A stretch of 64,000 nucleotides of DNA, taken from Tidjanibacter sp045634145 (GTDB taxonomy: Bacteria; Bacteroidota; Bacteroidia; Bacteroidales; Rikenellaceae). The stretch's first letter is position 1. Each line of letters begins with the position of its first letter. The translations under genes were made by a program, and so were the position numbers. The stretch spans positions 1-64,000 of the forward strand of contig JAZQZS010000030.1 of the NCBI GenBank assembly GCA_045634145.1. Reading direction: 5' to 3'. The notes under the pieces were generated by a model, which was not told the origin of the DNA, made no database searches, and was given only the letters and a program-made list of their open reading frames with translations. Shown one piece after another: positions 24,645-33,917 of this stretch.

Positions 24645-27600
24645 CTACAACAGACCGGCTGCTGCCAACTCATCGAGCGTTGCATCGCGCACACAGCGGG
24701 GTACGTTAACATCTTCCTTAGTCCACATACGGAAGTTATTGTCATAACTCCAACCGGTAGCCGTTGACACCTTGTTCGAGCCATTCATACCAAACGACCA
24801 GTATGTACGGCAAGGAGTGCTATATTGCATTACTCCTTTGTGGTAGTACATCATCATCAACAACTCAATCTGGTTGGGTAACCTATATCCCTTGGGGCAA
24901 ACACTCAATTTAACATCGCCATCTTCTTCCACATAGCTGCCTCCCATAGCTGTAATATAATAATTCAGCTTCATAAATGAGGCGTCGTCCAAAGTGGCAT
25001 TACCTGTCGAGAAATTTGAGTAATCGCTTCCCGTGGGCAACGAACCCAGAGAGTTGGCAATATAGAACTTCTTAGAGAGGCGGTTAACCTCACGTTTCTC
25101 GTCGGTAAATGGCAGCTCCACACTCGACTGTGCTCGCAGAGCTCTATCGTCGAGATAAACACAAGTAATCGACCTGGTTGCATCATCCTCGGCAAAAGCA
25201 TCACTGGTATCGTATGATACATACGATGCGGGCTCCTGCGTCAAATCATAACCGGTTGCCTTGGTTTCGTTATCGGTACCCAGGTTGCGCAAGCAACGAA
25301 CAGTCCACTTTTCTACTTGGCCGGTATAACCACCGCCACCACTATATGCATACGAACCCTTGAGGTCACCGGTAGAGGTAGCCTCCTCACCCCAAACCAC
25401 AGTGGGGTTATTGCTATAGCCTTTGTTTTGATATTGTGTACTCGAAATAATGTGCTGACGCCAAATGCCATTATTCGTACTCTCTTGCTCCGTGAAGTTG
25501 CGGTTATAAAGGCGCGAGTCGAACTTCAACAGACCTTGTCCCACCACAAAACCGATAAGCTGACGAATGGAAGCCATATACCAACGAATCTCATCCTGGT
25601 CGATAATACCATCGCCATCGTTATCGCGATTTCGGGTCATACACGAGTAGCGCAAGAATCGTTTGCTCTCAACCAACTCGGGCACATCATTCTCCACCTC
25701 AAAATCGAGATAGTCGCTCCACTTAACACCGCTTGCAATTTCATTGTCTTTGACGTACAAATCCCACTCCTTAATGGAGTTCAAACGGCCATTATCATCA
25801 TCGTTATTGTAGCTATTACGAGTAGTACCTGTGTTGGGCGGGCCGGTATTGGTAGAGGGCTCATTGTATCGCCACATATCGGGATACTCGTCCTCTCGCT
25901 CAATACCCCAGGCCGTTGCCAAAAGGCTTGCGGGCAGAGTGGTGTCGTAGATGGTCTGAATGGGGTGCTGCTGAATGGTGATCACCGAACCGGTAGCCGA
26001 GCTCTCTTGGTCGCGCGACAAGTTCGAGTCGCTAAGAATGTACATATAGCGGTCACGAGGAGCATTCACAAAGGTCTTCCAGAAATCGTCAGGCAGCGTC
26101 TCCTCCGAGTACATACCCGTGGGGTCGTAGTCGTAGTAGAACTCATCCACAAAGACGGTAACACAGATCTTTGGACCGGCAGGGTCCTTGTCGAAGGCCG
26201 ACAAGCTACTTACCAAGTTTGTGGGATCGGTGGGATCAAGACCTTCGAGATAGAGTTTCTTCTGGTCTTTGATAAACTTAACCAGCTGACTCACATTCAT
26301 CAGACCGTAGTAGGCCGAATTTAGGTCGTTGGGGTTGGCCGAAGCATCAAACCTTTGGGTAGTATAGATCTGACGTTTCTGCTCGAAGTAGTTTCCAGCA
26401 CCATCCTTCTGATTAAGACGGAAGTGCACCCACTCGTAGTCCAAACCGGGGGGGATAAGTATCTCGTTGTAGTCCTCGTCGATGACGGGTTGGCCTTCGC
26501 CAAAGGGGGTGCTTACACACCAAGTGAGCTGAGGCTCGACATTGCTGGCGTGGAAGGTGATGGTTTTGGTGACATAGTGGCAGTCACACACTGCAATCTC
26601 CTCTTTGGCCACCACCACACTACCCATAGCGCTGGGCTGTGCCTCGCCAGGTTGTTTGCCGTCCACGGTAGACTCATCGCGCTGATCAACCTCCACACGG
26701 ATGTTGTGGGCTCCGTTTACGGTGATGGTATAGTGGTAGTAGGTGTTACGATTGGTGTTGAAGTTATTGACATCGGTCGCAAAGTCGCCAAGGTGGACAA
26801 TATACTCCACGTCGCCACCCAGCTCTTTGCCCACATCGTCGTCGTCGAGCTCCATAGCAATAGTGGCCCTAATGACCATATAGGTCGACAGGTCGTCGGG
26901 GTGGATAAAGTCGCGAGTGCCATCGGTATTAACAACATTGTAGCCATCGGTAAGTCCGCCCTGAACCTTGGTCTGACGGTCGCGCTCAAAGAAGGCATTG
27001 GCCCCCGCAGCTATTGTTGCGGTGGGGGTACGACGGCTTTCGAGCATATACAGATAGGCATCGAAGCGGCTACGATTGGCCATCACACCACCTCCGACAT
27101 TGACCTCCTCCACAAACTCCTCGTCGAACGACACAAAACCATAGTCGAAGAAGTCCTCTACCGAGGCACCTGCATCGTAACCCGAGGTGGTTTCGTTAAC
27201 CACCACAGCATTGCCACCCGCATCGGTCAGATTCCTATCCTCGTAGCGGAACACATAAGCATTCTTGGGGACATTAACCAACTTGATCTCGGCATTGGTG
27301 AGCTCCTTAACGGCGTTTCCCTGAACGAGTGTCACCCTCACCTTGGCATCCATATGGTAGAGTTTTATGGTTGCCACGTTATTGCCTGCCGCATCGGTGG
27401 TAACCTTAACTGAGCCTCCCGACTCTTTGATATAAACATCCCTCAGCACACCACTCATCTGCAATGCTGCATTACGCGACAGAGTCTGCTGGGCGTCGCG
27501 GATACGAGCCTTTACCTTCAACAAATCCCCCTCGGTCTGAATCTGCGAGAGTCGGTCGGACGAGATGTCCACCATATCGGCATCGAGGTTGGTAACAATG

Positions 27601-28016
27601 TATATCTGGTAGGTGTCGACAGGGTCTACGGTGGTGTGGATATTCACCACACCCTTGGTGGTAGTACCCGAAGTAGTCGAGTTATTGACATACCAACAGT
27701 CGGTACTTGCACTCCTTACCTCATTCTCCGTCGATTTCTTGTTCGAGCTGTCGAAGTAGCGGGAGTAGACCTTGTCGCCGGAGTGGTCGAAGATGTAGAC
27801 ATACATATTCAGCACCCTGTGCTCATCGACGTAGCCGAGGTTGTAGGCTCGGGTCTGCACATCAACCACGCCCCCCTCGGAGTATCCGAAATCGAGCAAA
27901 ATGCCGTCGGTCTTTGCTCCAACTCCGTCGGGACCAAAGTCGTTGGTACATCCTCCCAGCACCACCATTCCCAATAGCAGTGCCACGAGTGATAATATGT
28001 TGATTATATGCTTCAT
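24645..28016 (-). CDS. Large fimbrial lipoprotein, DUF4906 type
   Basis: 1123 residues from ATG 28016 (MKHIINILS); a TTG codon at 28037 would overlap the upstream stop and is less likely. Lipobox LGGC. The N-terminal region (ILLDFGYSEGG, then TRAYNLGYVDEHRVLNMYVYIFD) and the fimbrillin-like middle resemble FimD/Mfa-type accessory proteins. The C-terminal ~250 residues (NRDNDGDGIIDQDEIRWYMAS, then CPKGYRLPNQIELLMMMYYH, and YWSFGMNG near the end) match the DUF4906/fibro-slime-like C-terminal module of large fimbrial proteins. It is probably a tip or accessory component of the pilus. Last gene of the locus. Confidence 0.78.
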   Translation of the reverse strand: MKHIINILSLVALLLGMVVLGGCTNDFGPDGVGAKTDGILLDFGYSEGGVVDVQTRAYNLGYVDEHRVLNMYVYIFDHSGDKVYSRYFDSSNKKSTENEVRSASTDCWYVNNSTTSGTTTKGVVNIHTTVDPVDTYQIYIVTNLDADMVDISSDRLSQIQTEGDLLKVKARIRDAQQTLSRNAALQMSGVLRDVYIKESGGSVKVTTDAAGNNVATIKLYHMDAKVRVTLVQGNAVKELTNAEIKLVNVPKNAYVFRYEDRNLTDAGGNAVVVNETTSGYDAGASVEDFFDYGFVSFDEEFVEEVNVGGGVMANRSRFDAYLYMLESRRTPTATIAAGANAFFERDRQTKVQGGLTDGYNVVNTDGTRDFIHPDDLSTYMVIRATIAMELDDDDVGKELGGDVEYIVHLGDFATDVNNFNTNRNTYYHYTITVNGAHNIRVEVDQRDESTVDGKQPGEAQPSAMGSVVVAKEEIAVCDCHYVTKTITFHASNVEPQLTWCVSTPFGEGQPVIDEDYNEILIPPGLDYEWVHFRLNQKDGAGNYFEQKRQIYTTQRFDASANPNDLNSAYYGLMNVSQLVKFIKDQKKLYLEGLDPTDPTNLVSSLSAFDKDPAGPKICVTVFVDEFYYDYDPTGMYSEETLPDDFWKTFVNAPRDRYMYILSDSNLSRDQESSATGSVITIQQHPIQTIYDTTLPASLLATAWGIEREDEYPDMWRYNEPSTNTGPPNTGTTRNSYNNDDDNGRLNSIKEWDLYVKDNEIASGVKWSDYLDFEVENDVPELVESKRFLRYSCMTRNRDNDGDGIIDQDEIRWYMASIRQLIGFVVGQGLLKFDSRLYNRNFTEQESTNNGIWRQHIISSTQYQNKGYSNNPTVVWGEEATSTGDLKGSYAYSGGGGYTGQVEKWTVRCLRNLGTDNETKATGYDLTQEPASYVSYDTSDAFAEDDATRSITCVYLDDRALRAQSSVELPFTDEKREVNRLSKKFYIANSLGSLPTGSDYSNFSTGNATLDDASFMKLNYYITAMGGSYVEEDGDVKLSVCPKGYRLPNQIELLMMMYYHKGVMQYSTPCRTYWSFGMNGSNKVSTATGWSYDNNFRMWTKEDVNVPRCVRDATLDELAAAGLL

Positions 28017-28029
28017 AGCTTGGTCGTGT

Positions 28030-29595
28030 TTAGTCAAATGTTACATTGCCAACCTCTTTTTCTGTCCACTCAACCACCTCGAAGTTGAAGTAACCATCGG
28101 AGGGGTTGTAGAAAAGATTGACACCCACTTGTATATTCTGGTTTCGTTTAATCTGAGTAAGTGGTTTCACATAACCTGCGTCGTCGTAGGTCAGAGCCTG
28201 GTCGGTAATAACGGCGGTGGCTTGTGGGGTTACATTCCAAGCAGTCGTTGTGGTCTCTTTGCGAAGATACCATCGCTGAGTATCTTTGTCAGGAGTGTTC
28301 GTACTAGTACTACTATCTCTCATCGTTAATCCCACAGTTGTGTTACTGGTAGCTGAAATGAAATATTTAGTATCATAGCCATACCTCATATAGAACTTAT
28401 TTTCGTTCGTTCCAAAAGTAAACACGGTTCCGGAATTTGAGGTGGTCAAGGAATAACCACTTCTTTGTAGATACACCCCTCTTCCAACATTATAAATCGT
28501 ACCTGTGTTGGTTGCCGAGAATCTCCACTTATAGTTATTGTACAAGGACAAGGGATCAGTGGCACTTGGAACGGTCGCAGACAATGCCAAACCACCACTA
28601 CTATTAATATAAAAATAAGCATTATGCTCACTATTAAACAAGAAATACTCGGCAGAGCTATTCTCAATAGTATTGTGGTTTGTGGCTTCAGGGCCTTTGG
28701 TTGTAGTCACCTTAGGAGGAGTGTTCGGGTCACAGTCGGTAGCCTTAAATATAGCCACAGCCAGACTCAACTCATAAGATGCACTTGAGTCTGTTTCGTA
28801 GAGATATGTGTCGAACGTGGTGCTTGTGCCCGCAGGTGCATAAACCGACTCGCTCGACGACTCGAAAAATGCACGATAGCTACCGCTTGGCACCTCGTTG
28901 GAGTGGTTGAACAGATAGGTGTTTGGGGCGTTGAAATTCGACAACTTAACGTCAGAGAAAACCACCTTGAAGTCTTCCCTATCAACGTGGTTGTGTAACG
29001 ACACACCAAAGCGAGCCACAACCCTCTCCATCTCGGCATCCACCGTGTTGGTACCGTGTTGGAGTGTAGTGGTCAGTTTGGCCGTCATAGGCATACCCTT
29101 ATTCTCGGCATACGATGGAGTGGTAACACCCGACAAAGCACCCACCAAGGCGTTTTCGATAGACGATATATTGGCATTAACCGCATAGTTTGCCCAAGTG
29201 ACCGTCGATACCGACTCATAGTTGGCTATCAAATATACCCTATAAGTAGCTACGGCAAGATTGTCGAACGTAACCACCGCCTCGGTATTGGAGTTCCTAA
29301 AACCGGTAGCATCATCAACCACCTCTTGGCGAGCCACAATAATATTGTCCGAGTTGCGAACCAACAGCACAAGCAACGTGTTCATCTTCTCGCCCGCAGC
29401 AGCCGTGCCCGCAGCAGCCACCGCACGAGTGGTTTCGTCGGCAGGAGGAACAGCAACCGTAAGAGTCAGGCTCGCGTTGCCCTCGGCAGGAGTTTCACCG
29501 CCCCACCATTCGCCCATAAAGCCCTGCTCGCAACTCACCAACAGAGGCAGCAACGCTATCAGCAACAATATCTTATGTTTCAAATTATGTATCAT
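28030..29595 (-). CDS. Fimbrial lipoprotein with probable beta-trefoil insertion
   Basis: 521 residues from ATG 29595. Lipobox LVSC. The N-terminal ~300 residues are fimbrillin-like (LTLTVAVPPADETTRA, then VVARFGVSLHNHV). Numbering from the GTG at 29601, residues about 318-447 (28261-28650) contain three spaced repeats of the type aromatic-x-I, GxYL, W: AYFYINS with YKWRFSA, GRGVYLQR, then KYFISA and QRWYLRKE. That is the pattern of ricin-type beta-trefoil lectin domains. The C-terminal ~60 residues return to a fimbrial beta-strand (IQVGVNLFYNPSDGYFNFEVVEW). The insertion suggests a carbohydrate-binding fimbrial subunit. The gene stops 14 bp before the DUF4906 gene. Confidence 0.7.
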   Translation of the reverse strand: MIHNLKHKILLLIALLPLLVSCEQGFMGEWWGGETPAEGNASLTLTVAVPPADETTRAVAAAGTAAAGEKMNTLLVLLVRNSDNIIVARQEVVDDATGFRNSNTEAVVTFDNLAVATYRVYLIANYESVSTVTWANYAVNANISSIENALVGALSGVTTPSYAENKGMPMTAKLTTTLQHGTNTVDAEMERVVARFGVSLHNHVDREDFKVVFSDVKLSNFNAPNTYLFNHSNEVPSGSYRAFFESSSESVYAPAGTSTTFDTYLYETDSSASYELSLAVAIFKATDCDPNTPPKVTTTKGPEATNHNTIENSSAEYFLFNSEHNAYFYINSSGGLALSATVPSATDPLSLYNNYKWRFSATNTGTIYNVGRGVYLQRSGYSLTTSNSGTVFTFGTNENKFYMRYGYDTKYFISATSNTTVGLTMRDSSTSTNTPDKDTQRWYLRKETTTTAWNVTPQATAVITDQALTYDDAGYVKPLTQIKRNQNIQVGVNLFYNPSDGYFNFEVVEWTEKEVGNVTFD

Positions 29596-29622
29596 AAACA
29601 CTTATCTCTCGTTGGGGCAATA

Positions 29623-30684
29623 CTAACTATTGCCAATATAGATGTCCACATTAGACTTAAACTCTTCCCACTCCTTGATGGTAACGGTAACCTCCAAGCT
29701 CGCACCCTTAACCACAATAGTGTACTCATAGAGCACACCGGGCTCCCAAGTGACATAATCCATCACGCCATTCGAGTCGGCATCGACATTTCCGGGAAGA
29801 ATTACCGAAGTGTCGGCCGAATCGCTCGTGCTGAACGAAAACTTGGTCTGACCAACAGCAACCTGCTGGGGAATAGCAAAAATCACCTCGGTGTCGCTGC
29901 TACCAAAAGCTGTGGCAGTAGTGGTGTTTGTAAAGGTCTTGCCATCACCGTCAGCAACCCAAGAGTACAGATTCATCGTATTAACCGGCGCAAGAGTCCA
30001 GTCGCCCCTGCTAACACTGCCGTCGGTCGACTGATAAAGAAGTACTCCACTTGCACTAATGCCATTCAAATAAGCACCCTTCAGTTTATCCGAGCCATCG
30101 GTAGCTCCGTGTTTCACCTTAAACCTCAGAGCCGACAAGGCGTGTTTGAAGGGCATCTCCACAGGCCTAAGACCATCCGCGCCACCCTGGGTCTCGTTGT
30201 AAGGGTGACGTGTGGTATAGGCCACCATCAGGTCGAACTTATTAACCTGGGTGTAGTAGTCCAAAACCAACCTGTTGGCATTACTCATACCCTCCTGTAC
30301 GTTCTCGTCGGGCATAGCCAACTCGCCCGTGCCATCGGCATCGTAGGGATAAAACGCACGGAATTTATGGTTCATCAGCTGTTTCCAGGGTGCAGGAGGC
30401 GTATAGGTCCAATTGCCACCACCCGCGTTGGTGACCTCCTGGGGGTGGTTGGTTTTGTTAGAGTCAAATATAGGCTCGTTACCCACCTCGTACATACCAT
30501 ACACACCCATAGCGGTGCCGGTCGTCAGCTGAGATGCGTTCGAAATCAGTGTCGAACGGCCCTCCTCTACCCCGGGCACGGCAAAAGTCATCACAGGGCC
30601 GCTATTGGGCGTGGGGTCAATCTCGTTGCGACCACAACCCACCAGAGCCGTCAGTACAAGTATGTATAACAAAAACCTCTTCAT
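29623..30684 (-). CDS. Fimbrillin-family lipoprotein
   Basis: 353 residues. Lipobox LVGC at about residue 17. Fimbrillin-like architecture: MTFAVPGVEEGRST at the N-terminus (the Arg after the first strand is where Arg-gingipain-type maturation would cut in Porphyromonas fimbrillins), then FRAFYPYDADG, a LMVAYTTR segment, FKHALSALRFKVKHG and a C-terminal YEYTIVVKGASLEVTVTIKEW. It resembles the Mfa-like 1/Fimbrillin-like group. Minus-strand operon member, 4 bp after its upstream neighbour's stop. Confidence 0.8.
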   Translation of the reverse strand: MKRFLLYILVLTALVGCGRNEIDPTPNSGPVMTFAVPGVEEGRSTLISNASQLTTGTAMGVYGMYEVGNEPIFDSNKTNHPQEVTNAGGGNWTYTPPAPWKQLMNHKFRAFYPYDADGTGELAMPDENVQEGMSNANRLVLDYYTQVNKFDLMVAYTTRHPYNETQGGADGLRPVEMPFKHALSALRFKVKHGATDGSDKLKGAYLNGISASGVLLYQSTDGSVSRGDWTLAPVNTMNLYSWVADGDGKTFTNTTTATAFGSSDTEVIFAIPQQVAVGQTKFSFSTSDSADTSVILPGNVDADSNGVMDYVTWEPGVLYEYTIVVKGASLEVTVTIKEWEEFKSNVDIYIGNS

Positions 30685-30687
30685 AGA

Positions 30688-31602
30688 TTAGTCGAATTCA
30701 TCAAAAATCACATCGTGCATAAAGCCGATGCCGTCCATATAAATCTTGATGGTGTAGTCGTACGATTTACCCACCCTCCAAATCATCTTCTCGTCGATCT
30801 CGAAGACCTGGTTGGGGATGACGGTGCCGTGGGCGTGATAGTCGCACACCACCTTGACGTGAGCATTCACACTCTGGGGCATAACACTCTGAGCCACACC
30901 CAGCTGCTTGTAGTTCGAGCCCATAACGCTCTCTTCGCCCTCGAAGAATACCACCTCGTAGGTGTCGCCCGTGGGAGCCCACGAAGCCTCGGGCAGCGAG
31001 CAGAACGAGCCGCAGTGGCGGATGTTGCTGAGCGATATCTTCTTAACCACCACCTCTACATCGTCGGGAACGTGGGGGATAACCGCAAAGCTCAACTGCG
31101 ACAGAGCCGAAGTGAAGGGTACGTTTATCACACCGTTGTTGAAGGTGTAGAGCTGGTCGCTGACGGGGTTGGCAAACATAAGCTTGTCGTTACCCTCGTC
31201 GAGGATGTCGATATCGTGAAACTCGATGCCATTGCGGATCGAGAATGTTGCCTCGGCGGTTGCGGGCGAGTAGGCCACCAGCGAGAGCGACGCATCTGCG
31301 GGCCAGAGGTACTGAGTGGTGGTGTTCCACTCCTGACCATTCCATACCACCTGCTCGTCCTCGATGAAGAGCCTCGACTCGTCGGCTGCCGACTCCCACA
31401 GCTGGTCGGTTTCGAGAGCATTTACCCACACACCGAAGGGGACCTCCTGTGGGTAGAGGTTCTGACAGTTCTCGGCGCGGTTGTTGGCCGAGGCAATAAC
31501 GGGCGCATACCCCACAGGGCCCATTTCGGGCGTGTGGGGCTGTTTTGCGCAGGCCGATGCCAGCAACGCAACTGCGATGATATGTGTCAATTTTGCTCTC
31601 AT
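30688..31602 (-). CDS. Fimbrillin-family lipoprotein
   Basis: 304 residues from ATG 31602 (the two codons upstream are TTG/CCA). Lipobox ASAC. Features of the family: SLVAYSPATA, then DKLMFANPVSD, VPFTSALSQLSFAVIPHVPDDV and a C-terminal IWRVGKSYDYTIKIYMDGIGFMHDVIF. The Arg-flanked segment ANNRAENCQNLYPQ follows the signal. It lies between two other fimbrillins with gaps of 20 and 3 bp. Confidence 0.78.
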   Translation of the reverse strand: MRAKLTHIIAVALLASACAKQPHTPEMGPVGYAPVIASANNRAENCQNLYPQEVPFGVWVNALETDQLWESAADESRLFIEDEQVVWNGQEWNTTTQYLWPADASLSLVAYSPATAEATFSIRNGIEFHDIDILDEGNDKLMFANPVSDQLYTFNNGVINVPFTSALSQLSFAVIPHVPDDVEVVVKKISLSNIRHCGSFCSLPEASWAPTGDTYEVVFFEGEESVMGSNYKQLGVAQSVMPQSVNAHVKVVCDYHAHGTVIPNQVFEIDEKMIWRVGKSYDYTIKIYMDGIGFMHDVIFDEFD

Positions 31603-31622
31603 TGGCAATTTGTGTCCGATGG

Positions 31623-32699
31623 TTAGTCGATGGTGATGGTGTAACTACCGCCATTGTCCCATCCCCCAACCGAGGGAGTGGTAAATTCGATATACTTGGG
31701 TGTACCACGCTCCCACAACAACATATAGGTGTAGTGGTTGTTCATTGCCCAGTGGCTATCGGAGATTGTATTTCCCAAATTCTTGGTTTTCGTTTCGGTG
31801 ATACCCGTTTTCGAGTCGAAATATGTTACACTAATGTATGCCTCCGTCAGGTTGTCGGCTTTGGTATGCACCTGGGGCATTACCAATATGGGGTCTGCGA
31901 CACTCACCGAGGTGTCGGTCGTTACGTCGTAACCACCCGCGGGGTTACCGGAAGTGTTTTGATAGATCACCACTGTTTCGGGCTCGGATTGTCCGCTCCA
32001 ACCGATCTCCTGGCCGCCGCCACCTATGAGCGACGAGTAGTTGCCCTTGGTTTTAATCTTGCAGAGCTCAACCCTTTGTAGATAGAGGTGATAAGTGGTG
32101 CCACCCTCCACATAGTCTTGAATAAGACCCGCCTGGAAGGTCACCAGTGCCAATTTGTGACGGAAAGCAACGGGGACGCCACTTGAAGCAATCTCAGATG
32201 TGAGGTCTGTCTGCAAATCGGCAACCATCAGGTCTACGTCATTTTGAGCCGTCACATCCCAATTGGTGATGGCCAAATTGCCGGTGGTATGGTTGTATGT
32301 AAATTTGCTTGCGAGCGACTCGATGTATGGCGAATAGGCTGCAAAGGTAAGTGTGCCTAAATCGGGCCAATAGTAGGCGGTTTCGGTGGTCCACTTGCCG
32401 GGCAGATAGGTGTCGTATGCCACCTCGGCGCCATCTATGTAGGGTATTGCTTCGGCCTTGTTGGTGTCCCAGCTCTTACCTTCGCCAAGTTGCGACGCAA
32501 AGGCAGCGAAGGGGAGGTTGTTGGGATAGTTGAGGTCGGTGATTATAGCACGCGACTCGGAGGCGGGACCCACGACTGCACTGAAACCAATCGCCTGAGG
32601 CTCGTTGTCGAAGGCTCCGTGGTCGTTCACAACGCACGAACTCATCGCCAATGCTGCCACTGCGAATGCCACTTTAAGTATGGTTGCCAAACTCTTCAT
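31623..32699 (-). CDS. Fimbrillin-family lipoprotein
   Basis: 358 residues. Lipobox MSSC. AIGFSAVVGPASESRAII, LTFAAYSPYIES, NDVDLMVADLQTDL and VPVAFRHKLALVTFQAG follow the same order as in the two upstream paralogues, and the last strand (PKYIEFTTPSVGGWDNGGSYTITID) is the usual fimbrillin C-terminus. Its ATG lies 58 nt after a G/C-rich hairpin (32757-32778) in the leader. Confidence 0.82.
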   Translation of the reverse strand: MKSLATILKVAFAVAALAMSSCVVNDHGAFDNEPQAIGFSAVVGPASESRAIITDLNYPNNLPFAAFASQLGEGKSWDTNKAEAIPYIDGAEVAYDTYLPGKWTTETAYYWPDLGTLTFAAYSPYIESLASKFTYNHTTGNLAITNWDVTAQNDVDLMVADLQTDLTSEIASSGVPVAFRHKLALVTFQAGLIQDYVEGGTTYHLYLQRVELCKIKTKGNYSSLIGGGGQEIGWSGQSEPETVVIYQNTSGNPAGGYDVTTDTSVSVADPILVMPQVHTKADNLTEAYISVTYFDSKTGITETKTKNLGNTISDSHWAMNNHYTYMLLWERGTPKYIEFTTPSVGGWDNGGSYTITID

Positions 32700-32756
32700 C
32701 TGTGTGCTTTTTTGTTTTGCCCCTTGGTGGCGGGGTGTTTTTTTTGTTTAGTGCTC

Positions 32757-32778
32757 CGGAGGGGTTTCATCCCCTCCG
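32757..32778 (-). repeat. Hairpin in the leader of a fimbrillin gene
   Basis: CGGAGGGG / CCCCTCCG, perfect 8-bp stem with loop TTTCAT, located between fimbrillin genes, 58 nt before the ATG at 32699. It is not followed directly by a T-run on the minus strand. Probable mRNA stability or processing element. Confidence 0.55.
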
Positions 32779-32826
32779 AAACCGGGAATAAATGAAAAAT
32801 GGAATGGGAATTTCTTGTTGTAGCTA

Positions 32827-33804
32827 TTAGATCGAAACCGAGTAGCCCACAGAGGTCCAACCGGTGGGGATAGTGGGGGTATCCCAAATGATACGCTCTT
32901 TTGCACCGATAGTGAGGGTGTAGGTCACCTCGTTGTTCTTAACCCACTCTGCGGTACCGCCGTGGATCTCGCTAAACTTAACGGTCTTGGTGTAGTCTTT
33001 GTTACCCAAGCCGGGCTCAGCCACGTTGTAGGTTACAACCATTGCTGCGTTGGCATTGAGGGTGTGAGGGATATAGAACTCTTTTTCTATCTCAACTGTC
33101 TGTGCCGAGGTAGGTGCTACTTTCAGGTCGGCGGTTACAGCCATAGTACCGTTGAAGATGGTGTAGTTCTTGTTGAAGTTTGCGGGATCGCTCCAATCCT
33201 CAACGCCATTTACATCTTTGGTGAAGGTTGCGGCATCGCCCAAGTTGTTGAAAGCGATCGATTTGAGGGTGTAGGTTGCGCCACCGATAATCTCCTCTAC
33301 GCCGATTTTAACTGCCACTTTGGTCAGTTTGTGGCCAAATTTCACGGGCACGTTGTTCTCGGTTTTGCCGCTCTCGATCTCTGCCACCATAAAGTCTACA
33401 TTGTTGTCCATACTGTAATCGGTGAAGGTGTAGGTCCAAGGCGATACAAGGGCGTCGGCTGCAACAGTTGCGGGCGAGTGAGCATAGAAGGTGAGCGAGC
33501 CGGTCATAGGCCAGTAGCAAGCGGGGTTGGTGGTCCACTGACCAACGTAGCCTGCAACGTCGTCTTTAACGGTTACGTTCTCGAAGTAGAGGCCGGTGGT
33601 GGTGGGCCAAGTTTTGCCCTCCTCAACCTTGAAAGCGGTTGCCGAGAAATCGGCATTATTGTAAGCCTCTGCACGGGTAGTCTCGGGTTTTACGAGAGCC
33701 TGATAAGAGATAAGTTTTTTGTTTGCGGGCTCGAGGTCCATTTCGTTTTTCACGCAGCTTGCGAGTGCTACACAGGCGGCTGCAACGAGCAAAAGTTTTT
33801 TCAT
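32827..33804 (-). CDS. Fimbrillin-family lipoprotein
   Basis: 325 residues. Signal MKKLLLVAAACVALASCVKNE is nearly identical to that of the next paralogue upstream (MKKLMFIAAACVALASCVKNE), suggesting recent duplication. Family features: KLISYQALVKPETTRAE, GSLTFYAHSPATVAADAL, VDFMVAEIESGKTENNVPVKFGHKLTKVAVKIG, and a closing IIWDTPTIPTGWTSVGYSVSI. Flanked by leader hairpins on both sides. Confidence 0.85.
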   Translation of the reverse strand: MKKLLLVAAACVALASCVKNEMDLEPANKKLISYQALVKPETTRAEAYNNADFSATAFKVEEGKTWPTTTGLYFENVTVKDDVAGYVGQWTTNPACYWPMTGSLTFYAHSPATVAADALVSPWTYTFTDYSMDNNVDFMVAEIESGKTENNVPVKFGHKLTKVAVKIGVEEIIGGATYTLKSIAFNNLGDAATFTKDVNGVEDWSDPANFNKNYTIFNGTMAVTADLKVAPTSAQTVEIEKEFYIPHTLNANAAMVVTYNVAEPGLGNKDYTKTVKFSEIHGGTAEWVKNNEVTYTLTIGAKERIIWDTPTIPTGWTSVGYSVSI

Positions 33805-33851
33805 ATTCCTTTGATTTTTATTTGTTTATTATTTTTTGTCTATCGTTTGCA

Positions 33852-33879
33852 CCCAAAGGGGGTATCACTCCCCTTTGGG
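33852..33879 (-). repeat. Hairpin in the leader of a fimbrillin gene
   Basis: CCCAAAGGGG / CCCCTTTGGG, perfect 10-bp stem with an 8-nt loop, 48 nt before the ATG at 33804 and 39 nt after the previous stop. Same position and style as the hairpin before the next gene. Confidence 0.6.
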
Positions 33880-33917
33880 CTATGGAGGCGTAATTCTACC
33901 CTACGCCAAGTGGGTTA

